A DNA stretch of 25,161 nt, from positions 1 to 25,161 of the forward strand of contig CAYGVJ010000077.1 in NCBI GenBank assembly GCA_964353255.1, given 5' to 3'. Origin of the DNA: VFZS01 sp964353255 (lineage in GTDB: Bacteria > Acidobacteriota > Terriglobia > Bryobacterales > Bryobacteraceae). How positions within the stretch are numbered: position 1 is the first letter of the stretch; every line of letters starts with the position of its first letter. The notes under the pieces are model-generated. The model saw only the letters and a list, made by a program, of their open reading frames with translations. It searched no databases and was not told the origin of the DNA. Shown in pieces: positions 8,038 through 14,430 of this stretch. Both the position numbers and the translations under genes were made by a program.

Positions 8038-8433
8038 AGCGGCGGAAGCGGCTTCACGCGGAGATCGAGGTTAGCTGAGAGTTTGAACTGGCAGGCAGAT
8101 TGGGACGCCGAGCAGCAGAGGCGGGCCCCAATCGGCCCCCGGGGCGCCGGAAGGTGTTGAGCCAGGTGACTCCACCCGGCGAGCCCGACGCGAGATAACG
8201 GGCAGGATGTGGTGCTGGCGCCCGGCATGGGGCCGGCGCCGTGCACTTCCTGCCGTAGGCCTAACCTCTGGTCTCCCAGCCACCGCCCTCGCCGCTGGTG
8301 AGAGGTTGCTGAACACGGAGGCGACAAGCTAAAGCATGTCCCACAACGCCAAGTCAAACACTTGCGCGCCCAGGTGGGGCACGCTTCAGCTTGCCGGCGG
8401 ACTTTTTCAGCGACCTCATTGAGGAGCACCCTC
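8038..8433 (+). other. Structured non-coding leader upstream of the RNase E/G gene
   Basis: These 396 bases lack a convincing gene on either strand. They are rich in strong inverted repeats. A long GC hairpin spans about 8217-8242: GGCGC/GCGCC and CGGC/GCCG with one bulged C. A nested element spans 8263-8307, with outer arms AACCTCT (8263-8269) and AGAGGTT (8301-8307) and inner arms CCAGC (8276-8280) and GCTGG (8294-8298). GC-rich self-complementary runs also occur near 8125-8150. I could not match it to tmRNA, RNase P RNA, a tRNA or a riboswitch class. By analogy with the long E. coli rne leader, which mediates RNase E autoregulation, it may be a regulatory 5' UTR. That is inference. Confidence 0.45.
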
Positions 8434-10623
8434 ATGGGAAAAGAGTTGATTGTTTCCAGCACGCGCCACGAAAGCAAAGTGGCCATTCTGGAAGATGACC
8501 AGTTGGTTGAGCTCTTTTTTCAGCGCGCCAACGAGTACTCTCTGGCCGGCAGCATCCACAAAGGACGCGTGACGCGCGTTCTGCCGGGCATGCAGTCGGC
8601 CTTCGTGGACATCGGGCTGGAACGGGACGCCTTCCTGTATGTGTCGGATTTCTTCGAGGAGAACGAGGAGTACGACCGGATTTCCACCGCCTCCGACGAC
8701 CGGGCGCCGCGGCCCAGCCGGGCGGAAGCGGCCGCTGCCGGCGTAACGAGCGCCGGTCCCGCTTCGGTGAGGGGTGCGCCGGCCTCTCCGCCCGTTCGGG
8801 ACCGAGGTGAAGACGCCGAGGCCCGAGACCGGCGGGGACGCCGCTCGCGCCGCCGGCGCCCGCGGGACCGCGGTTTCGCCGAGTCCAAATACGCTTTCGA
8901 GCCGCCCCCACCGGCGAGAGCCGCTGGAGAGGCTCTCGAAGCCCGCACCCCCGAGGAGTTCCCGGTGCTGCCGGGCGAGTCTCTAGCCAAGTACCGCGGA
9001 CCGAGCGCGCCCGGCGCCCAGACCGCCGAGACCGAGGTGCATCCGGCGATGAGCGACCCGGAGGCCGCGGGGCCTGAGGAAGCCGCCGCCGAGGTAGAGG
9101 CGGTGGAACCAGTTCCCGAAGCCGAACCCGACGCCACGGCTGAGACTGCCCCGGCGGAGCCCGAAGAGGCCCCCCTTGAGCCGGCGCAGGCCGAAGAGGT
9201 TGAACCCGCCCGGATGCCCGTCAGCCTGACGGCGACGCTGCGCGAGCAGGGCTACCGCTACCCGCACCGGGTCCCGCGCCGGGAGCGGCGCCGGACGCGG
9301 GGCGGCGGCTTCCCGGAAGCGGTTGCAGAGCGCCGGCCGGAGGCGGCCCCGCCGGCCGCCGAGGTTGGCGCCGAGGTGAAGCCCGAGGCCCAGCGTGCCG
9401 CTCCGATGGACAGACCGCCCTACCCCTCCATCAGCGAGCTGCTCCGGGAAGGCCAGGAGATTTTGGTGCAGATTGCCAAGGAACCCTTGGGACAGAAGGG
9501 CGCCCGCATAACCTCCCACATCGCTTTGCCCGGCCGCTTTGTCGTCTACATGCCCACGGTCGAGCACCTGGGCGTGTCGCGCAAGGTCGCCTCCGACGAG
9601 GAGCGGCAGCGGCTGAAGCGCATCCTGCAAGCCCACCGCGCCGGCATGCCCGGCGGCTTCATTGTCCGCACCGCCGGCGAGGGCCGCTCGGAGCACGACA
9701 TCGCCCAGGACATGCAGTTCCTTTACAATCTCTGGCTGGACATCCGCCAGAAGGCCGATTCGCGGCCCGCTCCGGCGCTCCTCCATCACGACCTGGACCT
9801 GGTCCAGCGGATCCTCCGGGACCAGTTGACCGAGAACTTCAAAACCATCTGGGTGGACAACGAAGAGGTCTACGAAAACGTGCTGCGCTTCGTCCAGCGC
9901 TTCCAGCCCAGCGCGGTGGGCCGCATCAAGCTGTACACCCGCCCAACGCCGATCTTCGACGCCTTCAACGTGACCACGGAGCTGGAAAAAGCGCTGCGGC
10001 CCAAGGTCTGGCTCAAGTCCGGCGGCTACATCGTCATCAACCAGACCGAGGCCCTGGTGGCCATCGACGTGAACACGGGCAAATTCGTGGGGAAGTCGAA
10101 CCGGCTCGAGGACACCATCCTCAAGACCAACACCGAGGCCATCAAAGAGATCGTGCGCCAGATCCGTCTGCGCGACCTGGGCGGCATCATCGTGGTGGAC
10201 TTCATCGACATGGACGAGCGCAAGAGCTGCCAGCGGGTGATGCAAGTGCTCGAAGAGGCGATGCGGGCCGACCGCGCTCCCAACAAGATTCTTCAGTACA
10301 ACGACTTCGGCCTGGTAGCCATCACCCGTAAGCGGGTCAAGCAGAGCCTGGAGCGCACTCTGTGCGCGCCCTGCCCGTACTGCGAAGGCGCCGGCTACGT
10401 CAAGAGCGTTCAGACCGTCCTGGGCGAGATTATCCAGGAGGCGCACAAGATTGCCCAGGCGATCGAGGGCAAGGAGGTCGTGCTGCGGGTCAGCCCGGAG
10501 GTGGCCAAGGTGCTCAAGTCCAGCGACAACGACTACCTGGAGGAGCTGGAGGAGATCCTGGGCCGGCCGGTGCTGGTGACCGGCGACCCTGCGCTCCAGC
10601 AAGAGAAGTACGACCTGGTGTAG
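8434..10623 (+). CDS. Ribonuclease E/G family endoribonuclease
   Basis: This is a 729-residue single-strand-specific endoribonuclease for mRNA decay and rRNA processing. The ATG at 8434 is chosen over the longer frame from 8362 because GAGGAG lies seven bases upstream and MGKELIVSSTRHESKVAIL matches family N-termini. The S1 RNA-binding fold begins (GSIHKGRVTRVLPGMQSAFVDIGLERDAFL) and breaks at about residue 80. An insert of about 245 residues, rich in Pro, Glu, Ala and Arg, follows, and the S1 fold resumes at Tyr330 (YPSISELLREGQEILVQIAK). The catalytic Asp pair is Asp545 (AIDVNTGKFVGKSN) and Asp589 (IVVDFIDMDERK). The zinc-link motif CPYC is at 647-650. After it there is only a short helical tail and no long degradosome scaffold, so the catalytic part is RNase G-like. 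rne versus rng cannot be fixed. Confidence 0.93.
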   Translation: MGKELIVSSTRHESKVAILEDDQLVELFFQRANEYSLAGSIHKGRVTRVLPGMQSAFVDIGLERDAFLYVSDFFEENEEYDRISTASDDRAPRPSRAEAAAAGVTSAGPASVRGAPASPPVRDRGEDAEARDRRGRRSRRRRPRDRGFAESKYAFEPPPPARAAGEALEARTPEEFPVLPGESLAKYRGPSAPGAQTAETEVHPAMSDPEAAGPEEAAAEVEAVEPVPEAEPDATAETAPAEPEEAPLEPAQAEEVEPARMPVSLTATLREQGYRYPHRVPRRERRRTRGGGFPEAVAERRPEAAPPAAEVGAEVKPEAQRAAPMDRPPYPSISELLREGQEILVQIAKEPLGQKGARITSHIALPGRFVVYMPTVEHLGVSRKVASDEERQRLKRILQAHRAGMPGGFIVRTAGEGRSEHDIAQDMQFLYNLWLDIRQKADSRPAPALLHHDLDLVQRILRDQLTENFKTIWVDNEEVYENVLRFVQRFQPSAVGRIKLYTRPTPIFDAFNVTTELEKALRPKVWLKSGGYIVINQTEALVAIDVNTGKFVGKSNRLEDTILKTNTEAIKEIVRQIRLRDLGGIIVVDFIDMDERKSCQRVMQVLEEAMRADRAPNKILQYNDFGLVAITRKRVKQSLERTLCAPCPYCEGAGYVKSVQTVLGEIIQEAHKIAQAIEGKEVVLRVSPEVAKVLKSSDNDYLEELEEILGRPVLVTGDPALQQEKYDLV

Positions 10624-10639
10624 GCGGCGGCGCGCGGCG

Positions 10640-11845
10640 ATGAATACTGCGCAGCCCATCCTGACGCGGACAGCGTATTACTGCGCCCTCGGCTCGGCCG
10701 CGGCGGCGCTGTTCTCGATCGCGGTTTCCCAGACCCTGCTGGCGCTGGCGTTGGCGGCCCTGCTGATGTCGGGGGTGAAGCTCCGCCTGCCGCCGGTGTG
10801 GATCCCGGCGGCGCTGTTCATGGCCGGGACCGTGGCCTCGCTGGCGCTGTCGGGCGACGCTGCGGCGGGCCGGCCGCAGATCCGCAAGTTCTTTGTGTAT
10901 CTGACCCTCCTCGTCGTCTTCTCGGTGCTGCGCGAAGCGGCGGACGTGCGGCGCCTGGTGCTGGCCTGGGCCGGGGTGGGAGGACTGTCTGCCTGCTGGG
11001 GACTGGTGCAGTTCGTGCGTAAGTTCACCTTCTATGAGCAGTACGTGGGGGACCGGATCACCGGCTTCATGAGCCACTGGATGACCTTCAGCGGCGGGTT
11101 GATGATCGCGCTGATCATGCTGGCGGCGTATTTGCTGTTCGCCCCCTCGGCGCGGGGAAAGTGGGCGCTCCTGGGGTGGCTTTGCGCCGGCGTGCTCGGC
11201 CTGGCGCTGCTGGCGGGCCTCACCCGCAGCGCCTGGCTGGCCTCGGCGGTCGCCGCGGTCTACCTGGTGTGGCGCTGGAAGCGCCGCCTGCTGCTGGCTC
11301 TGCCGCTGGTGGCGATAGTAGTGCTGTGGCTGGGTCCTTCCTGGGTGCGCACGCGCGTGATCTCCGGCTTCGAACCGCGGGGACAACTCGACTCCAACCA
11401 GCACCGCCTGGTGTGCTGGCGCACCGGCTGGCGGATGATCCGGGCGCACCCCTGGTTCGGGGTAGGTCCTGAGATGGTGCAGTCCAAGCTCATGGATTAC
11501 GTTCCGCCGGATGTGCGGCGGCCGCTTCCGGAGGGCTGGTACGGGCACCTCCACAGCATTTACATCCACTACGCCGCTGAGCGCGGCGTGCCGACCATGC
11601 TGATGCTGGTCTGGCTGCTGGGCCAGGCGCTGTGGGATTTCTTGCGGGCCTTGCGGCGGTTGCCCGCGGAGGCCGGCGAGGAGAGGTTCATCCTGCATGG
11701 CGCCGTGGCGGTGGTTGCGGCGGTGGCCGTCGCGGGAGCCTTCGAGCTGAACCTGGGCGACAGCGAAGTGCTGGCCATGTTCCTGGCGGTGGTGAGCTGC
11801 GGTTACGTCGCCGTCGAGAGAGCTTTTTCCGCGACACGTCCATGA
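10640..11845 (+). CDS. O-antigen ligase / polymerase-like membrane protein
   Basis: This is a 401-residue polytopic membrane protein with about ten hydrophobic segments and the Wzy_C/WaaL-type architecture. A large extracytoplasmic loop (about 240-310) contains RLVCWRTGWRMIRAHPWFGVG and then HLHSIYIHYAAERGVP. His305 with Ser306 and the following Gly fit the H[NSQ]-x9-G motif of WaaL ligases. Such proteins join undecaprenyl-linked glycans to lipid A core, or polymerise or transfer glycans to other acceptors. The acceptor here is unknown and no other O-antigen genes are in the window. It starts 16 bases after the RNase gene, with only a weak ribosome site, and overlaps the next gene by ATGA. 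Confidence 0.85.
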   Translation: MNTAQPILTRTAYYCALGSAAAALFSIAVSQTLLALALAALLMSGVKLRLPPVWIPAALFMAGTVASLALSGDAAAGRPQIRKFFVYLTLLVVFSVLREAADVRRLVLAWAGVGGLSACWGLVQFVRKFTFYEQYVGDRITGFMSHWMTFSGGLMIALIMLAAYLLFAPSARGKWALLGWLCAGVLGLALLAGLTRSAWLASAVAAVYLVWRWKRRLLLALPLVAIVVLWLGPSWVRTRVISGFEPRGQLDSNQHRLVCWRTGWRMIRAHPWFGVGPEMVQSKLMDYVPPDVRRPLPEGWYGHLHSIYIHYAAERGVPTMLMLVWLLGQALWDFLRALRRLPAEAGEERFILHGAVAVVAAVAVAGAFELNLGDSEVLAMFLAVVSCGYVAVERAFSATRP

Positions 11846-13536
11846 CGCTGGAAGACCTGCTGAGCCGGCTGGAAGATGCCAAGACCCGCTTCGGCCCGCG
11901 CGAGGCGGAGCGGGTCGCGAGACTGCTGAGCGCGCTCGAACGGCGGCGGTTTTCCGACGCGGACTTGCTGGGGCGATTCCACGAAGCGGTGCTCTTCATT
12001 CGAGCTCACCCGCACGACGCGGAAATCCTCCGGCGGGCTGAGCATATACTGGCTTCTTTCGCCGGGCGCGTGGCCGAGCTTCGGGCCGCCGGCGCGGACC
12101 TGTCCGCTCTGGAAGAGCCCGAGATATCCGGCATCGCCGGGGCTGCGCTCTCGGCCATCTTCACCTACCCGGCAGCCTGCTGCCTGGCGGCGCGGCATCC
12201 CGGCGAGGTGGAGATCGACTGGGAAAACCACGAAGCGCCCGTGCGGCTGGGTTCCACGCTGCCGCGCTTCATCCCCCTGCTCGAAGAGGATGCGCTGGTG
12301 GAGGCCAATGTGCCCCATGCGGCCTGGGTGCGGGCGGCACGCGGCCGCCTGCACAGCGACCTGGCGTGGCTGCTTGGGCGGTTCGCCGCTCTGCCGGGCA
12401 GTTTCGAGGAAAGAGCCGAACTCTACGATTCGCTCCAGTTGCCCATCCACTGGGAGTTGGGCGATGGCCCGACCACGCGCACCCGCGCCCGCGTGGCAGT
12501 GGGGAAGGTTTTCTTCCAGGACGCTCCCTTGCTGCGCCGCAGTGACGTGTCTCTGGCTGCCGAGCTGGCCGCGCCGCCACTGCCGATCGAGCGGGTCTCG
12601 CGGCGCGCGGCCGAGGCATTGCTGGATCTCACCCACGACAACTCAGCCATGCGCTACCGTGAGCTTTACGGCTACACCTTCCCCGATCCAAACAGCGTGG
12701 TGAAGGCCGAGGCCGGCCGCGGAGTCACGTTCTTCATGTGGGGGGCGCCGCCGGAGCACCGCCTACCGCTGCGCGCCTACCATGCCGGGCTGATCGTGAA
12801 GAACGATGTCCCGGTGGGGTATTTGGAAACGCTGTCGCTGTTCGGGCGGGTGGAGGTGGGCTTCAACGTCTACTACACCTTCCGGGAGGGCGAATCGGCC
12901 TGGCTCTACGGGCGCCTGCTGCGGCTGTTCAACCAAGTGCTGGGGGTGAGCTGCTTCTCGGTGGATCCCTACCAGATTGGCCACGGCAACGAAGAGGCGA
13001 TCGAGGCGGGCGCTTTCTGGTTCTACCGCAAGCTGGGTTTCCGGGCGGTGAGACCGGAGCCTGCGCGTCTGGCGGAGCGGGAGGCGGAGAAAATCCGGAC
13101 CAGGCCCGGATACCGCACGCCGCTGCGGACGCTGCGAAGGATGGCCGAGGGCCCGATGTTTTTCGAAGCGCCCGGAACGCCGTTGGGCGTCTGGGACCGG
13201 TCTGAAGTACGCAAGTTGGGTATGGCCGTCTCGCGGCGCATGGCCCAGCGGTTCGGCGGCGACGCCCTGCGAATGTGCCGGGCCTCGGTAGTGGAGGTGG
13301 CCCGGGCGCTGGGCGTTCAGCCGTCGCGCTGGAGCCTGTGCGAGCAATGGGCATTCTCCAACCTGGCGCTGGTGCTGGGGCTGATTCCGGGCCTGGCGCG
13401 CTGGAGCGAGGCAGAGAAGCGCGCGGCGGCGGCGATCATCCGCGCCAAGGCCGGCCGCGACGAGACGCGCTACCTGCGCCTGCTCCAGCGGCACGCGCGG
13501 CTGCGGGCGGCGGTGCTGAAGCTGGGGTCGCAATAG
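11842..13536 (+). CDS. Conserved-looking protein of unknown function with GNAT-like segment
   Basis: This is a 564-residue soluble protein without signal peptide or membrane segments. The ATG at 11842 is chosen because it overlaps the stop of the O-antigen-ligase gene (ATGA) and gives MTLEDLLSRLEDAKTRFG; the longer frame from 11632 is a shadow of the ligase. The N-terminal third is helical and charged. Residues about 313-405 resemble an acyl-CoA N-acyltransferase core: beta strands (AGLIVKNDVPVGYLETL), then VEVGFNVYYTF, then GNEEAIEAGAFWFYRKLGFR, the typical GNAT ending. Three Trp/Tyr-rich stretches and a basic, Ala/Arg-rich C-terminus (LLQRHARLRAAVLKLGSQ) follow. I do not recognise the family. 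Coupling to the ligase suggests a role in surface-glycan or lipid modification, which is inference. Confidence 0.75.
   Translation: MTLEDLLSRLEDAKTRFGPREAERVARLLSALERRRFSDADLLGRFHEAVLFIRAHPHDAEILRRAEHILASFAGRVAELRAAGADLSALEEPEISGIAGAALSAIFTYPAACCLAARHPGEVEIDWENHEAPVRLGSTLPRFIPLLEEDALVEANVPHAAWVRAARGRLHSDLAWLLGRFAALPGSFEERAELYDSLQLPIHWELGDGPTTRTRARVAVGKVFFQDAPLLRRSDVSLAAELAAPPLPIERVSRRAAEALLDLTHDNSAMRYRELYGYTFPDPNSVVKAEAGRGVTFFMWGAPPEHRLPLRAYHAGLIVKNDVPVGYLETLSLFGRVEVGFNVYYTFREGESAWLYGRLLRLFNQVLGVSCFSVDPYQIGHGNEEAIEAGAFWFYRKLGFRAVRPEPARLAEREAEKIRTRPGYRTPLRTLRRMAEGPMFFEAPGTPLGVWDRSEVRKLGMAVSRRMAQRFGGDALRMCRASVVEVARALGVQPSRWSLCEQWAFSNLALVLGLIPGLARWSEAEKRAAAAIIRAKAGRDETRYLRLLQRHARLRAAVLKLGSQ
13481..13528 (+). 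repeat. Gene-end repeat, copy A (3' end of the 564-residue gene)
   Basis: The last coding bases of the 564-residue gene recur at 14343-14390. The first 32 bases are identical (13481-13512) and 12 of the next 16 match. The substitutions are synonymous or conservative in the same reading frame (AAVLKLG against AAMIKLG). Copy A is followed after the stop by GACGTCAG (13536-13543), and the same octamer precedes copy B (14332-14339). Confidence 0.85.
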
Positions 13537-13542
13537 ACGTCA

Positions 13543-13576
13543 GAGGGCCCGCATCGGCGCTCTCGCCGGAGCCCTT
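13543..13576. terminator. Hairpin between convergent genes
   Basis: GAGGGC (13543-13548) pairs with GCCCTT (13571-13576, including one G-T pair). Inside it CGGCG (13555-13559) pairs with CGCCG (13564-13568) around a CTCT loop. It sits exactly in the gap between the stop of the 564-residue gene and the stop of the convergent antitoxin gene, which suits a bidirectional terminator. No strong T-run follows on either strand, so any termination would be weak or factor-assisted. Confidence 0.5.
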
Positions 13577-13577
13577 C

Positions 13578-13910
13578 TCAGGCGGGGTGCAGTTGCCTCT
13601 TCCTGGCAGGCACGAAGCGGATCTCGAGCCGCCGGTCGAGGGCGGCGGCGATCCGGCGCAACATCGACAGGGAGTGGCCTTCGTAGTCGGCGTCCTCCAG
13701 ACGGCAGATCACGGAGGCGGTCGTCCCCACCCGCTTGGCCAGTTCGCGCTGGCTCATGCCAGCTTGAGTACGAAGCCGGTAGAGGAGCGCGGCGATCTCG
13801 GCGTTGAGCAACTCCTCCTCGTAGGCGGCCCGGCGCTCGGGATCGCTTCCTACGTAGCGATCATGTGCGTGTTGAAGGGCCACCGACCGAATTGGTCTCC
13901 TGGTTGCCAC
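13578..13910 (-). CDS. Xre-family antitoxin (HigA-type)
   Basis: This is a 110-residue DNA-binding antitoxin. After an N-terminal extension, a helix-turn-helix lies at about 45-95: EIAALLYRLRTQAGMSQREL, then AKRVGTTASVICRLEDADYEGHS and SMLRRIAAAL, the Xre/Cro pattern. The C-terminus is basic (LEIRFVPARKRQLHPA). Two GTG codons are possible (13916 and 13910). The second is preferred because GGGAGG lies five bases upstream, whereas the first overlaps that site and the toxin stop. It follows the toxin gene directly, the HigBA order (toxin first). Antitoxins of this type bind their toxin and repress their own promoter; the inverted repeat at 14303-14320 is the obvious candidate site. Confidence 0.85.
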   Translation of the reverse strand: MATRRPIRSVALQHAHDRYVGSDPERRAAYEEELLNAEIAALLYRLRTQAGMSQRELAKRVGTTASVICRLEDADYEGHSLSMLRRIAAALDRRLEIRFVPARKRQLHPA

Positions 13911-13912
13911 GT

Positions 13913-14284
13913 TCACCTCCCTTTAGAGAAGCTGTGCCTCTCCGGCGCTCGCTCAAATTGGCGCTTGCGTCCGACAGCATGATCGATCTCGACCGCTGGG
14001 ATCTCGCGCTCCTTCTTCAGTCCATGGGAGACCACGGCCGCCAGAGTCCGGTGAAAGAAGTAGAGCATTCGGTAGTGGACGCCTTGGAAGCTCGCCCGAA
14101 GCTCGTAGATGCCGTCTCGCAGGTAGTCTGCCTCCGGTCTCCGCAGTTCGTGGCCGAGCTGTTCCAGGCGGTGCAGCCGTGCCAGGCATTTCAGGCGAGC
14201 CCTTTCGGGCAGCCCATCCAGCCAATCGAGCATGGGGGTGCGACCGTCCTCCTCGCGGTACAAGATGACCTCTGTCGGCGGCAA
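13913..14284 (-). CDS. HigB/RelE-superfamily toxin (Gp49-like)
   Basis: This toxin of about 123 residues is the first gene of a type II toxin-antitoxin pair. Family features are ILYREEDGRTPMLDWLDGLP near the start, a helical middle (ARLKCLARLHRLEQLGHELR), and the RelE-fold core DGIYELRASFQGVHYRMLYFFHRT. The C-terminal basic segment starts HGLKKEREIPAVEID. Toxins of this family cleave mRNA at the ribosome. The TTG at 14284 is chosen because GGGAGGT lies four to five bases upstream. The frame also extends to a TTG at 14329, but that would put the inverted repeat at 14303-14320 inside the gene. The Tyr/Phe-rich core is intact, so the toxin is probably functional. Confidence 0.85.
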   Translation of the reverse strand: MPPTEVILYREEDGRTPMLDWLDGLPERARLKCLARLHRLEQLGHELRRPEADYLRDGIYELRASFQGVHYRMLYFFHRTLAAVVSHGLKKEREIPAVEIDHAVGRKRQFERAPERHSFSKGR

Positions 14285-14302
14285 AGCACCTCCCTCGTCT
14301 AT

Positions 14303-14320
14303 GTTCGCACGATTGCGAAC
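14303..14320. promoter_or_regulatory. Operator-like inverted repeat ahead of the toxin-antitoxin pair
   Basis: GTTCGCA (14303-14309) and TGCGAAC (14314-14320) are perfect inverted arms around a four-base centre, 19 bases before the preferred toxin start. Position and symmetry fit an autorepression site for the Xre antitoxin. Binding is inferred, not shown. Confidence 0.6.
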
Positions 14321-14342
14321 AGGCGTCAAACGACGTCAGTCT

Positions 14343-14390
14343 TGCTCCAGCGGCACGCGCGGCTGCGGGCGGCGATGATCAAGTTGGGGT
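14343..14390 (+). repeat. Gene-end repeat, copy B (remnant)
   Basis: This is a 48-base near-copy (44 of 48 identical) of the 3' end of the 564-residue gene. It lies on the far side of the toxin-antitoxin pair, 862 bases from copy A. Its plus-strand frame reads LLQRHARLRAAMIKLG, then leaves homology. It has no gene body of its own, so it is a remnant of a related gene end. Confidence 0.8.
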
Positions 14391-14395
14391 TATGG

Positions 14396-14418
14396 AGCCC
14401 GGGCCAAACCCGGCTCGC
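14396..14418. terminator. Possible terminator hairpin after the CadC-like regulator
   Basis: GAGCCCGGG and CCCGGCTC form an eight-pair stem with one bulged C around a short CAAA-type loop. It lies about 13 bases beyond the stop of the minus-strand regulator gene, a suitable place for a terminator. No T-run follows, so this is tentative. Confidence 0.35.
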
Positions 14419-14430
14419 GCAGAATGAGGA

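Noticed and set aside
8038..8433. RNase P RNA, tmRNA or cobalamin riboswitch in the gap before the RNase gene
   Set aside because: I looked for their conserved blocks and found none. Only generic strong stems remain, so the region is described without a class.
8983..10659. A 558-residue antisense frame over the RNase E/G gene
   Set aside because: It lies wholly opposite a confident gene with catalytic motifs, has no recognisable family features, and is explained by high third-position GC.
11632..11841. Longer start for the 564-residue protein inside the O-antigen-ligase gene
   Set aside because: The added 70 residues are out-of-frame ligase sequence. The ATG at 11842 with ATGA overlap is a better start.
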